IMG/VR virus record: IMGVR_UViG_3300034106_003179
Location: 1-52,402 of that record
Length of the DNA: 52,402 bases
Reading direction: 5' to 3' (one strand)
From: a virus
The notes under the pieces: model-generated
Database searches by the model: none
What the model was told of the DNA's origin: nothing
The model's input: only the letters and a program-made list of their open reading frames with translations
Made by a program: the position numbers and the translations under genes
Shown here: positions 38,001-45,537 of the stretch, one piece after another
How positions within the stretch are numbered: the first letter of the stretch is position 1
Layout of the letters: each line of letters opens with the position of its first letter

Positions 38001-38903
38001 GTCGGCTTGCTGCTTTTCGGCAGCGGATACGGCATCGGCCCTCGCCTTCGCAGACTCGGCGGCCTGCTTGTCGAGGCCGAGCTTGTCGATAGCGGCGGCG
38101 TTCAATGCCTGCGTGTCGATGGCACCGGCTTTTTCTAATTCGACATAGCGGGCAATCTCGTCGGCAACGTACTTTGTCTGGTCTCCGTATTGCCGCTGGA
38201 TGCGTGCGCCTTCTTCAAAGATCGCCTGCCTTCGTTGCTCCGCTTCGGCAGCGGCGGCCGTAATGCCGCTCGTCTTCTCGACGGCCCGTTGATAGATTTC
38301 CTCGGTAATAAACCCGGCGTCGAGAACTTCCTTCAGCCGTTCGAGCGACGCCTGCCGCTTCTCTTGCTCGGTCGTTACTGACTCCGTGATGCGGATGGCC
38401 TCTTGCCGCAGCTCGACCAACTGACGCTCGGTTTCGGCGGCGGCTTCGGCAGCGCGGGCATTGTCGCCGCTGAGTTCGGCCCGCGCTCTTGCGGCGGTTT
38501 CTTCCGTGATCGCCTTCTGCTCAAGCAGCGTGGCAATCTCTTGGAGTTGAGCGGCCTGCCTTTCTTCTGCTTTTGTGTAACGCTCTGTGACTTCGATTCC
38601 CCGCTCAAAAGCCTCGGCGGCCTGCTGGGCTTCTTCTTTCAACTGCCCGAATGCCGCCGCATATTCCTGCGGGGCGACAACGCCAGTTCGCAACTGCTCT
38701 GCAAGCGTCGCAAACTTCGCTGCAAATTGCTCTTGTGCAGCGGCGGCACCCGCCGAGGCTTCGGTCAGCGGCTTGAACACCGCCGTCGCCCGGTCGGCCT
38801 GCTTGGCAAGGTTGTCGAGCGCACGGTCAACGGGCGTGAGCGACTTTGCCAAGCCGCTCGCGTCGCCCGTGACCTTGAGTGCCAGCCCGAGAATGTTTGC
38901 CAT
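35073..38903 (-). CDS. Tail tape measure protein
   Basis: 1276 residues, the longest gene. N-terminus LALKVTGDASGLAKSLTPVD is the standard tape-measure opening. Very long Ala/Glu/Gln/Arg coiled coils follow, with a hydrophobic membrane-like patch near residues 480-510 (NPVNLGLAAVAGFGAAAVGV) and LPVFNALEESRISLERFAAG. By the usual 1.5 Å per residue the tail would be about 190 nm. No peptidase domain is visible. Confidence 0.92.
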   Translation of the reverse strand: MANILGLALKVTGDASGLAKSLTPVDRALDNLAKQADRATAVFKPLTEASAGAAAAQEQFAAKFATLAEQLRTGVVAPQEYAAAFGQLKEEAQQAAEAFERGIEVTERYTKAEERQAAQLQEIATLLEQKAITEETAARARAELSGDNARAAEAAAETERQLVELRQEAIRITESVTTEQEKRQASLERLKEVLDAGFITEEIYQRAVEKTSGITAAAAEAEQRRQAIFEEGARIQRQYGDQTKYVADEIARYVELEKAGAIDTQALNAAAIDKLGLDKQAAESAKARADAVSAAEKQQADAFAEARRVEAAAAAQANRERAALETEANKIRQANFTAQERFDEAIAAAARLKQQGVLTEQDFNRELERQAGLFARATVEAGRTAERIEAAGDAGVLKFRELSGVLAVLPGPIGNVAGRLSGLASAGEGLTRAFSSGLTPGLQSVGRSITSIINPVNLGLAAVAGFGAAAVGVVRGLADLEGRLEQLGNTALRLGTDFQTIQVLAEAAQRTGQSVETVASGLQRFNVTLAEARSGSGQAAAAFAELGISQERLRTADTAGLAKEVSDALQGIEDPAKRAALAVDVLGKNGLTLLPVFNALEESRISLERFAAGISEIDRDRVSSLGTAFDNVQTALAGLGQAAILPFAGAVEGFANLLADLIAAVTRLAQAIGTVLTPVLDAVGETFTALGDGVFSVTQLFDGWLGNTDNAKASVDRLRESAEEPLSGGFAKEFEKTLQNVTGSVSDAINESAKFGRAGFDAALKYQTAVDDLKTKLDAGLFNEETFRREAEKAGAAFKTELAAIEEDAKLDIQINAETEKTLAGLQEKINKAVEGAQQFGQSGFDAAAQFQDKLRDLGAQFEDGRINAATLAQEVAKATSEYDKQIEGFKKIDELQKRTLENEKNRVAELLKAGDTATQLERDIEVVDRERLRLEEEIRKQREAGNIIAADAATAKLAQLDQLQAKLDTQQQAVDQGFADGFTKTFEATNKSIDALIGKAEQFGNVGALAAEALEQGIAKAQQQAQDGILTAETYQREVDRQQDLFNQRLAAAQRVEDFLTSKIDDRQKAELEAVKQLEERKKQAAVNVQALEAKILTEQKSIEEARKSGNLADARAGATRLKQLQQAKRGEEQIANGRQQANRQQAQQLQQGNTAAQQFQSLVARQNDAFLQGFQNAYAGANAALAQSARVAEEQARRMEALTRPTNATVNVADIRTAEGQALVQDVAAQAQDPALIEARLQTRLLNAIASGITGAASNYFNQPVAIVGAARMG

Positions 38904-38905
38904 GT

Positions 38906-39217
38906 TTACCCGCCGAGTGCCTGTTGGAGCATCCGAAGTTGGTCGAGCATCTGGTCGGCGTGCTGCGGCGGCTTCTCAATCGGTATGAAGTCGGACGCAG
39001 ACGGTGCCTTGCCTTTCGCAGAGTGCGGTGCCAGCACCGCACTCACTAGCAAACCCGTCTGCCGCCACGGATCGGGCATCGCTTGGAAGTAGCGGACGTA
39101 TGCCATCCACTCCGCAAGCTCTGCCGAATCCATGCGGCACGACAGTTCACGCACCGTCATGCCGAGATGCCCCGCCAACGCGAACATGAATCGTCGCGTT
39201 GGCGAGACGTTCAGCCT
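38906..39217 (-). CDS. Tail assembly chaperone GT extension (-1 frame)
   Basis: The second half of the frameshifted chaperone. After the slip the frame reads RLNVSPTRRFMFALAG, then HLGMTVRELSCRMDSAELAE, the DUF4035-like T domain. It runs for 103 codons to the stop at 38906. It has its own ATG at 39187 but no clear ribosome site. The fusion with the G part would be about 216 residues and recruits the tape measure to the tail tube. Confidence 0.85.
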   Translation of the reverse strand, partial: RLNVSPTRRFMFALAGHLGMTVRELSCRMDSAELAEWMAYVRYFQAMPDPWRQTGLLVSAVLAPHSAKGKAPSASDFIPIEKPPQHADQMLDQLRMLQQALGG

Positions 39218-39555
39218 TTTCCCAGTGCCTCAACGTCCTCCTCGCTCATGTTGTTGTGCTTGATCGCCTCGTCGAACAATCGCCCCATCACCGAGCCGCT
39301 TTTCTTTGCCAGCCCGGCGACTTGCTCCCGCGAAAAGAGCAGTTCACCCTTCTCGTCACACAGGACGCGGGCGAGGTATTCGGTGCGGAAGTTCTCCACG
39401 CCGGTCTCCTTCTTGCCGATCCACATGCGCTCGTAGGCGTCGCGTTCGCCAACGCTCATGATGCGAATATGAACGTCGCCGCCCCATTCGCGGACGGTCA
39501 CTTTCTTCAAGCCAAGGTCGTCGGCGGCGAGAATCTGGTCTGCGGTCAGTGCCAT
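39211..39555 (-). CDS. Tail assembly chaperone (G part)
   Basis: 114 residues from ATG 39555 (GAGGA 5 nt upstream). LTADQILAADDLGLKKVTVR, then VGERDAYERMWIGKKETGVE and SGSVMGRLFDEAIKHNNMSE. Typical tail-chaperone G layout. GGGAAAA five codons from the end starts the -1 shift into the T frame. Confidence 0.85.
   Translation of the reverse strand: MALTADQILAADDLGLKKVTVREWGGDVHIRIMSVGERDAYERMWIGKKETGVENFRTEYLARVLCDEKGELLFSREQVAGLAKKSGSVMGRLFDEAIKHNNMSEEDVEALGKG
39217..39223 (-). promoter_or_regulatory. -1 ribosomal frameshift site
   Basis: Minus strand G GGA AAA (zero frame CTG GGA AAA GGC TGA), a classic slippery heptamer like the lambda G-GT site GGGAAAG. Slipping one base back joins the G frame to an open T frame ten codons before its own ATG. 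Confidence 0.88.
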
Positions 39556-39563
39556 TGTGTTCC

Positions 39564-39884
39564 TCATTCGGGCGTGATTTTGAACGTCATCGCGTAACGT
39601 GCGATGTCGTTTACTCGGCCCGAGAGTTGCACCCGCTCGCAGATCGCTTTTGTGGAGAAGGTCAGCCCGCCGCCAGAGATGGCGAGCGTGGCCTTCTTGC
39701 CGTACTGGGCCAGCGAGACGTTGGCAGTGCTCAGGCACGAGATATCTATAGTGCCTGCGTCAAGCGTCCACGTGCTAGCACGCGCGAGCGGCAGACCGCC
39801 ACCCGCGTTGACCTTGATCTCCACGACCTCGCCAAAGTTCGTGGAGTTCCACGTCGCCGTGACGCCCGTGCATACGTTTGCCAT
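39564..39884 (-). CDS. Tail protein (tube-like)
   Basis: 106 residues: VCTGVTATWNSTNFGEVVEI, GLPLARASTWTLDAGTIDIS, and GRVNDIARYAMTFKITP at the end. The beta pattern and position beside the 126-residue tube-like gene suggest a second tail-tube or tail-terminator-like protein. No motif is definitive. Confidence 0.55.
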   Translation of the reverse strand: MANVCTGVTATWNSTNFGEVVEIKVNAGGGLPLARASTWTLDAGTIDISCLSTANVSLAQYGKKATLAISGGGLTFSTKAICERVQLSGRVNDIARYAMTFKITPE

Positions 39885-39903
39885 GACGGGCCTCCGTCAA
39901 GGC

Positions 39904-40284
39904 TTAGCGAGCAACCTTGAAAGTGGCCGTGCCCTTGATCGTGTCGTTCGTAGAGAACGTGACGCTCGACGAGGCAACCGTGGCGTTCTTCGACAGGAAT
40001 GAAACCCCGGCGTGCGTAATCACCATCGCGGCACTCGAAGCGTCGGCGATGACGCTCTTGCCAAGATACTCAATCGTCACCTCGCGGCCGGTATCCGAAA
40101 CCGAACCAGTGAGCGGTCGGTCGATGGTCGCCACGCTATTGCCCGTCGTCAGGCCAAGGTGCGACACGTCGATCTTGTCTTCGGTCGCGGGGTCGGCAAG
40201 GTTGTAGACAATGTTCGTCACGGTGAACGCGGTGCCGCCGAACGTGAAGACGGTTCCTGCGCCATCATGGGGAGTCGCGGACAT
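39904..40284 (-). CDS. Major tail tube protein candidate
   Basis: 126 residues. FTFGGTAFTVTNIVYNLADP, then EDKIDVSHLGLTTGNSVATI and REVTIEYLGKSVIADASS resemble short siphovirus tail-tube proteins ('kIDVShLG' is common). Lies between the terminator and chaperone genes as expected. Confidence 0.7.
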   Translation of the reverse strand: MSATPHDGAGTVFTFGGTAFTVTNIVYNLADPATEDKIDVSHLGLTTGNSVATIDRPLTGSVSDTGREVTIEYLGKSVIADASSAAMVITHAGVSFLSKNATVASSSVTFSTNDTIKGTATFKVAR

Positions 40285-40288
40285 AGTT

Positions 40289-40705
40289 TCAAATCTCCTG
40301 CCAGAGTATTCCGAACGTCATCTGTACGGTGTAAACCGGCGGCACGTCGCCGCCCGCCAACTGCACGAACCCGTCGCCTTCGTTTTCCAGCGACACGTTC
40401 GACACAACCGTATTTTGAAAAGTTCCTCCCCACCCATCCAGAGACACGCGGACGGCGTCCGCAAGGTCGCGGACGGCCTCGTAGGTGGTGGCAAAAGCGT
40501 CAACCGTCAGCATGACCATCGGGACGCCAACCGGGCCGGACAGCGAATGCTGCCGCTGAATCGACGTTCGCCGCCATGTCACGAAGGGCAGGGCGGCGTC
40601 GGCGGGGGCGATGACCGGGTAGACCCGGCTGCTGACGAGGGCCGTCACGGCGGCGGTCGTGACGAGCCGGTTGCGGACGGCGGCTTCGGGTGATTTGAAC
40701 GCCAT
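40289..40705 (-). CDS. DUF3168-type tail terminator/completion protein
   Basis: 138 residues. AVRNRLVTTAAVTALVSSRV then YPVIAPADAALPFVTWRRTS is the DUF3168 opening ('vyp..ap....P.v.....'). FATTYEAVRDLADAVRVSL and the C-terminal VYTVQMTFGILW fit too. Caps the tail at the neck. Confidence 0.8.
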   Translation of the reverse strand: MAFKSPEAAVRNRLVTTAAVTALVSSRVYPVIAPADAALPFVTWRRTSIQRQHSLSGPVGVPMVMLTVDAFATTYEAVRDLADAVRVSLDGWGGTFQNTVVSNVSLENEGDGFVQLAGGDVPPVYTVQMTFGILWQEI

Positions 40706-40707
40706 GC

Positions 40708-41478
40708 CTAAAGCCCCGAAATGGTTTTGGTGTCGCTGTACGTCAATGTGTCCAACGCCCGGCGAAGCGTAAGATTCAACTCCTGCGTGAGGATTGACGC
40801 CACCTGCCCCTGCGTATCCTCAAAGGCTGACCGCACGGGCGGGATGCCCATGAGCCCGCCGGGCTTGACCGGCGGGATGATGATGGGGTCTCGGCTCGCC
40901 TTGAAGAACGCATTGGGATAGCCGGGGTCAGTCTTCACGCTGCCGTCGCTCGTCGGCACCATTTTGAACGGGCCGAGCTTTTTGAAGCTCGACGCGATGT
41001 ATTGGTTCTGCCCCTTCTCGACGCGGTGCGCTTTCACCTCGACGGCAGGCCTGCCCGGCACGCGGCGCATGTGGCCCCGGCGTCCGTAAGGCTCCACGGA
41101 CTTTCGATTGATCAGCCGTTCCTGCGTGCCGAACTCCAGCCACCACTGGTGATAGCCGCGGTCTTTGCCCGCCCGTATCTTGCCGCCTTGGGCACTCGAC
41201 GAGTCTTCTCTGCCGCTGCGGCGGTAGCCGATCATGGCGACGGCATTGCCGTCCTTTGGGTACTTCTTCACCAGAAACGACGCGGCCCGCTTGAGGTTGC
41301 CCGTGGGGCCAACCGGCGTGAGTTGTTGCAGCCGCAAGTACGCGGGCTGAATTGCCTTCTTGAGTGCGTCGTGCAGGGCGGTCGCGGTGAACTTCGGCTC
41401 GCCGAGGTTCTGGATGCCACGCCGCACCGAGTCCAATTCGGGGAAATCCGCAGAGATTTTGATGCCCGCAAAAGCCAT
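40708..41478 (-). CDS. HK97 gp10-like tail/neck protein
   Basis: 256 residues from ATG 41478 (AGGAG 8 nt upstream, TGATG overlap). Starts MAFAGIKISADFPELDSVRR, and has ALHDALKKAIQPAYLRLQQL followed by TPVGPTGNLKRAASFLVKK, the gp10-type core. Longer than usual; the middle carries extra basic sequence. Tail completion role. Confidence 0.75.
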   Translation of the reverse strand: MAFAGIKISADFPELDSVRRGIQNLGEPKFTATALHDALKKAIQPAYLRLQQLTPVGPTGNLKRAASFLVKKYPKDGNAVAMIGYRRSGREDSSSAQGGKIRAGKDRGYHQWWLEFGTQERLINRKSVEPYGRRGHMRRVPGRPAVEVKAHRVEKGQNQYIASSFKKLGPFKMVPTSDGSVKTDPGYPNAFFKASRDPIIIPPVKPGGLMGIPPVRSAFEDTQGQVASILTQELNLTLRRALDTLTYSDTKTISGL

Positions 41479-41795
41479 CAGATGTTCTCCTGACAGATGA
41501 CTTCGTGTTCGCTGCGGTTGTTGTGTTCCAGCAGCGAAATGATTTCGAGCGTGCGGCCCCGCCACGCCAGCCGCATGTTCTGCGTCAGCCCCGGCAGGTG
41601 CCGCATCCGCACGCGGTGGCTCACTTCGACGTTCGACTGCCCGAACGTGAGCAGCTCGCGGGCACTCATGCCCTCGACGCTGGCCCAGACCGCCGTGCTA
41701 TCGCTCCACGCCATCACCGTTTCGCCGAGCGTGTTGGTGCTGCCGCTGGCGATTTGCACGGTGACGCGTTCGCGGAGGCTGCCGGGGCGAATCAT
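41478..41795 (-). CDS. Head closure / head-tail joining protein
   Basis: 105 residues from ATG 41795, chosen for GGGGGAG 6 nt upstream and ATGA overlap. RPGSLRERVTVQIASGSTNT, then AWSDSTAVWASVEGMSAREL and RHLPGLTQNMRLAWRGRTLE match the phage head-tail joining family (SPP1 gp16-like). Confidence 0.85.
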   Translation of the reverse strand: MIRPGSLRERVTVQIASGSTNTLGETVMAWSDSTAVWASVEGMSARELLTFGQSNVEVSHRVRMRHLPGLTQNMRLAWRGRTLEIISLLEHNNRSEHEVICQENI

Positions 41796-42391
41796 GTGTA
41801 ACTCCCCCACGACACGCTATCGAGCAGCGACTTCACGCCGAACGGCACCTCGTTCGCGCTGACGTTATCGACGGCGGTGCGTCGCTCGTACCACGTCGAA
41901 ATCAGCATCAGCATCGCGTGCTTGGCTCGCACGGGTGCAGCCGCTCCGTCGGTGCCGAACCCAGCCCACCACGTCACGGTGATGCTGCCGGGGTCGTCGA
42001 GATTCGACGGCCACGTCTGGCCGTAGAGATTGCGAATCGCACCGGGCGTCGAGTCGCGGTCGACGCGATACTCCGAGGTCGCCAGCGTCGCGGTCTGCCC
42101 CGTCGAGTTGAGCGTGTACGTCACGGCCACGGAGGTCGCGGTGCCGTGCATCGCCATCGGAGGGCGGGGCAACTCAATCTCCGGCGGGAACTGGTCGAGC
42201 CGCATCTGGTATTGCGTGTGGACGAGCGTGCGGTCGATGTAGTCCTCGACCCACTCGCGGGCCGCACTGATGAGCGAGGCCACGTAGGCGTCGTCCTCGC
42301 TGCCGTCGATGCGGCAGTGGGCCTTGGCGTCGGCCAGCGACACCGGCTCGACGGTCGGCTGCGTCACGCGGCGAAGGCTGCGAAATCTCAT
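41792..42391 (-). CDS. Head-tail connector (gp6/gp8-like adaptor)
   Basis: 199 residues. PVSLADAKAHCRIDGSEDDA, then SLISAAREWVEDYIDRTLVH is the well-known adaptor opening; TVTWWAGFGTDGAAAP and the C-terminal MLISTWYERRTAV finish it. Forms the ring under the portal. Confidence 0.85.
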   Translation of the reverse strand: MRFRSLRRVTQPTVEPVSLADAKAHCRIDGSEDDAYVASLISAAREWVEDYIDRTLVHTQYQMRLDQFPPEIELPRPPMAMHGTATSVAVTYTLNSTGQTATLATSEYRVDRDSTPGAIRNLYGQTWPSNLDDPGSITVTWWAGFGTDGAAAPVRAKHAMLMLISTWYERRTAVDNVSANEVPFGVKSLLDSVSWGSYT

Positions 42392-42588
42392 TGCTTCTTC
42401 CTCCGTCGCGAGTTGATGTCAGCGGTTTCGCCGCCGGGCTCAATCGCCGCTTCCTCGATGTCGATGGACTGCTGCCGCTCCACGACGGCGTACCCCCACG
42501 CGACCAACCGTGCCGCGAGGTCGTCCGTCACGCTCACCACTTCGCCTGCCTTGTAGGCGGCGTACTGCCGGGACATTTTGATTTTCAT
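42388..42588 (-). CDS. Small head-region protein (DUF7210/7302-like)
   Basis: 66 residues from ATG 42588 (TAATG overlap). KIKMSRQYAAYKAGEVVSVT then DDLAARLVAWGYAVVE is a widespread phage head-module family with SH3-like pattern. C-terminal tail basic. Function unknown, often beside connectors. Confidence 0.65.
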   Translation of the reverse strand: MKIKMSRQYAAYKAGEVVSVTDDLAARLVAWGYAVVERQQSIDIEEAAIEPGGETADINSRRRKKQ

Positions 42589-43322
42589 TACGACGGCACG
42601 CTCCATGCAGAGTCGGGCTTTTTCATGGTGTTGGAAAACTCGGTGCTGTATTGAAACACCGGCTTGTCGAGGGTCTTGCCCGGCCACGTCACCATGTATT
42701 CGCCGTGGCCGAGGATCACGCGGGGCGTGATGTAGGGGCGGTTGCCAGCGGCGCGGAACTGCCGCCAGAACCAGATGTCGTCATCGGTGCGGCCTTCGGC
42801 CCATTCGCCGTCCTCGTTGGGCACGCCCTTGAACCAGGGTTTCGGCGTTCGCTTGAGGGCGGCGGTGCTGATGACGGTGCAGCCGAAGTGCATCGTATCG
42901 ACTTCTTGCACCGGCTCCGCAAACCACTCTTTCGGCAGTGTCGTCTTGCCGCCTTCGGGCGGGTTGTCGAGCATCCCCTTCAAGGTCAGCATCGGCCTGC
43001 CGTCTTCGCGTTTCGTTTGCAGGCCCGTCAACGCGTCGCACTGGAACGTCATCGCCATTGCGAACAACTGCTCAACGTCCTCCTTCGTAAAAAACGTGTC
43101 GTAGTCAATGGTCAACAGGTACTCGCATTTGTCGACGAACTGCTCAAAGACGCGTTGCAGGCATTGGCCCCAAAACGCCCCAGTGACTTTCGTCGGGCGA
43201 ATCCCCAAGGGCATCAACGCCTGCGCCCACGTATAGAAGTTGTCCTGAAACCCCAGCCGCGGAACGCTCATCACGGCCTCGACGCGAATGTCGCACTCAG
43301 TGTTTCCGACGCGGACGATCAT
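42588..43322 (-). CDS. Glycosyltransferase-like protein in the head module
   Basis: 244 residues. CEYLLTIDYDTFFTKEDVEQ holds a DxD-like motif (DYD), followed by MTFQCDALTGLQTKREDGRP and DDDIWFWRQFRAAG. This is the GT-A arrangement. Its place between capsid and connector genes is unusual and suggests modification of virion proteins, though it may simply be a moron. Begins after a terminator. Confidence 0.65.
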   Translation of the reverse strand: MIVRVGNTECDIRVEAVMSVPRLGFQDNFYTWAQALMPLGIRPTKVTGAFWGQCLQRVFEQFVDKCEYLLTIDYDTFFTKEDVEQLFAMAMTFQCDALTGLQTKREDGRPMLTLKGMLDNPPEGGKTTLPKEWFAEPVQEVDTMHFGCTVISTAALKRTPKPWFKGVPNEDGEWAEGRTDDDIWFWRQFRAAGNRPYITPRVILGHGEYMVTWPGKTLDKPVFQYSTEFSNTMKKPDSAWSVPS

Positions 43323-43333
43323 GCAAGCCTCGT

Positions 43334-43372
43334 AAAAAGAAAGCGGGCGGCCCCGGTGTGGAGCCGCCCGCT
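43334..43372 (-). terminator. Strong rho-independent terminator after capsid genes
   Basis: AGCGGGCGGC / GCCGCCCGCT stem (43342-43351 / 43363-43372), followed on the minus strand by TTTCTTTTT. Placed after the capsid and decoration-like genes, so it should favour high capsid expression relative to the connector genes. Confidence 0.88.
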
Positions 43373-43395
43373 CAGGATTGCACGCTCGTCAAGGA

Positions 43396-43839
43396 TTAGC
43401 CGACGACCTTGGAAGCCACGCCCTTCTCGGACGCGGTATCCGGCCCCTGCTCGCCCTTGCTGAGCCGGGCGTTGGTCACGACGGCACAGGCACCCGGCGG
43501 CGTGGCGTACACGGTGAGGTACCGCTTCTTGCCGCGGAGGTCGACGTCGAAGCGATGGGAGTAGCCCACGTTCGCTCCGGTCGTCGAGCCAGCCGCAACG
43601 GTGAAGCCGCTGCCGCTGACCATGCCGCTGACGTTCACCTGCCCGCTGCCCGCTGCGTCGCTGTCGGCCAGACGCAGCACCGAGGCACCGGACGACTGGG
43701 CGGCGGTGTAGGCCGAGAACAGTACGTCAATGGAGGCGTGGTCGAAACCGAGCGTGTCGATCTCCAGCGAGTGCGTAGCACCGGCGGCGACGCTCGCCTC
43801 AACCTTGCTGACACTCTTGGTGGCTTCTGCATGATTCAT
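43396..43839 (-). CDS. Putative head decoration protein
   Basis: 147 residues right after the capsid gene, with the same CACTAGGAGATT ribosome site. VEASVAAGATHSLEIDTLGF, then VRL-like beta strands (ASVLRLADSDAAGSGQVNVS, YLTVYATPPGACAVVTN). Small beta-rich protein adjoining the capsid; decoration or cement role is inferred from position and shared expression. Confidence 0.55.
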   Translation of the reverse strand: MNHAEATKSVSKVEASVAAGATHSLEIDTLGFDHASIDVLFSAYTAAQSSGASVLRLADSDAAGSGQVNVSGMVSGSGFTVAAGSTTGANVGYSHRFDVDLRGKKRYLTVYATPPGACAVVTNARLSKGEQGPDTASEKGVASKVVG

Positions 43840-43876
43840 GGGTCAAAAATCTCCTAGTGAGAGGTTCCTAGAGGTA

Positions 43877-45253
43877 TCAGCCGAACTTGAGGGCGACGAC
43901 CGGGCCAGCCTTGCTCGTCGAGCCAAGGTCGTGGACGACCATCGCGTTACGCGTGGTGGCGAACGTGAGCGTCTGGTCGAACTCGATGTACCGCTCGGAA
44001 GCGGTACGGATCGAAACGGCCCGCCGCTCGCCGAACGTCGCGGCCTGCGAGAGGTCGCCGAACATCGCGGCCACCTTGCCGGTCGTGCCAGTGAGGCCCG
44101 ACTCAAGGCTGTGGACGAGACGCACCGGGTAGCCGAGGAACCGCTCGCCGAAGCCAGCAGCCACGTCGGCCGAGGCGTTGCCGCCGGGGCCAGCCGCACC
44201 GCCGGGGAGCATGGCGAGCCGCAGCATCGCAGCGCCCCAGCCAGCCGGACTCACGTACCATGCCGCGTTGCGACGTGCAAAGAGCGGCAGGCGAGCCAGC
44301 GTGTCGGTGAAGTTCTTGAGCGTCAGCGCGTCGAAGGTCGAGTTGCTGGTCGCGGTCACGACCGACGCCGAATAAGCCGACTGCAGAATCTTCGTCGTGA
44401 TGCCGGTCGTGCCGTGGTACTGGCTCGACCCGTCACCGATGAAGCCAGCGTTGTCGAACGCTTCGGCAAACGCCTGGGCCACCTCGACCGCCATCGCGTC
44501 AGCGAGGTCGATAATGGAGTCTTCGAGGAGCGAGTTGGGGATGCGGTTGGCGATGCCCCAAATCTTCGCGTTCAGTTCGATGTTGTCGAACGTCACGTCG
44601 CTCGCCGACACCTCGACGTTCTCGCCAACCGGACGGGCGGCAAGGCCACCGGTGCGGCGGGCCACGACGAGCGTGTCGCTGCTCATGTTGACACGGCGGG
44701 CGTACTGCGGAAACGCACCGTACTCCTCGACAAGCCGGATGATCTCGTTGCTCATTTCGGGAGCGACGAGCACGCCGCCGAGGCTGTTGATGCCACCGGC
44801 CTGAGCGCGAGTCTCGACGCCGTGATCCTTGCACCACCGGCGGGCTTCCTCGTCGCCGAACACGAAGCCCTTGATGTGCATACCGGCCCGGTAGGCCGAC
44901 TCGGGGTTGCTGAACGCACGAAGGTTGTTGTGGGCCTTCGGCACCGCGTACTCACGCTTCTCCACGGTCGTCTCCTTCACCTCGGGGGTTTCGATGGCCT
45001 TGGCGGGAGCGGAACGCTCCAGCACGGATCGCAGGGTCTTTTCTTTCTCGTTAACCTTCTCAAGAAACTCGATCTTGGCCTTGATCTGGTCGGCACGCTC
45101 CATGAGCGAACGAAGCGAGTTTTCCTCCGCGCCCATCGCGGCGGGGTCGGCAGCCTCGCCCTCGGCGGCGGGAGCGTCTTCGGTTTCCATCGCAGCCTGA
45201 ATCTGCGCGGTGATGTTCGCCAGCTCGTCGAGCAGTGCCTTGATCTTGTCCAC
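43877..45253 (-). CDS. Major capsid protein (HK97 fold)
   Basis: 458 residues from GTG 45253 (AGGAG 8 nt upstream); an upstream TTG would lack a ribosome site. Residues 1-115 form a charged coiled-coil delta domain (DKIKALLDELANITAQIQAA), expected to be removed by the protease. The body has GGVLVAPEMSNEIIRLVEEY, DNAGFIGDGSSQYHGTTGIT, TLARLPLFARRNAAWYVSPA and GYPVRLVHSLESG, the phage_capsid family pattern. Confidence 0.92.
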   Translation of the reverse strand: MDKIKALLDELANITAQIQAAMETEDAPAAEGEAADPAAMGAEENSLRSLMERADQIKAKIEFLEKVNEKEKTLRSVLERSAPAKAIETPEVKETTVEKREYAVPKAHNNLRAFSNPESAYRAGMHIKGFVFGDEEARRWCKDHGVETRAQAGGINSLGGVLVAPEMSNEIIRLVEEYGAFPQYARRVNMSSDTLVVARRTGGLAARPVGENVEVSASDVTFDNIELNAKIWGIANRIPNSLLEDSIIDLADAMAVEVAQAFAEAFDNAGFIGDGSSQYHGTTGITTKILQSAYSASVVTATSNSTFDALTLKNFTDTLARLPLFARRNAAWYVSPAGWGAAMLRLAMLPGGAAGPGGNASADVAAGFGERFLGYPVRLVHSLESGLTGTTGKVAAMFGDLSQAATFGERRAVSIRTASERYIEFDQTLTFATTRNAMVVHDLGSTSKAGPVVALKFG

Positions 45254-45271
45254 GATGGAATCTCCTAGTGC

Positions 45272-45310
45272 GGTTCGTGGCGACGCGGACGCATCGCCTA
45301 CGCACGAACC
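45272..45310 (-). promoter_or_regulatory. Hairpin in the capsid-gene leader
   Basis: GGTTCGTG / CACGAACC with an inner GCGA/TCGC pair, 19 nt before the capsid start, in the 104-nt gap that follows the zinc-ribbon gene. Could set mRNA stability or processing before the highly expressed capsid gene. Inferred. Confidence 0.4.
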
Positions 45311-45357
45311 TACGGCCTGACCCCGCCACCCATCCAGCAACGCGGCGGCGGTGTTTA

Positions 45358-45537
45358 CTAACTAAGAAATGCCGCCCGCCTGCGAATCTGCTCCGCAGGC
45401 ACGACCGACTTCGCGGTGTGGCCGCAGCACGGACAGCGCAGGTAGCGAGTTTGATACTCGCCGCGTGACTGACTCGACACGACGCCGAGGCGGGCCTTGC
45501 GGCACCGCTCGCATACGTCGCCGGATTTAGCGGCCAT
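45358..45537 (-). CDS. 59-residue zinc-ribbon protein
   Basis: Overlaps the protease by 11 nt. Reads MAAKSGDVCERCRKARLGVV, then SSQSRGEYQTRYLRCPCCGH and TAKSVVPAEQIRRRAAFLS. Two cysteine knuckles (CERC, CPCC) form a zinc ribbon. Sits between protease and capsid; small zinc proteins here are of unknown role. Confidence 0.7.
   Translation of the reverse strand: MAAKSGDVCERCRKARLGVVSSQSRGEYQTRYLRCPCCGHTAKSVVPAEQIRRRAAFLS

Noticed and set aside
35073-38903. Long plus-strand ORFs opposite the tape measure, terminase, sliding clamp and capsid genes.
   Set aside because: They are frame shadows in GC-rich DNA; their products are low-complexity and lack ribosome sites, while the minus strand encodes recognised families.
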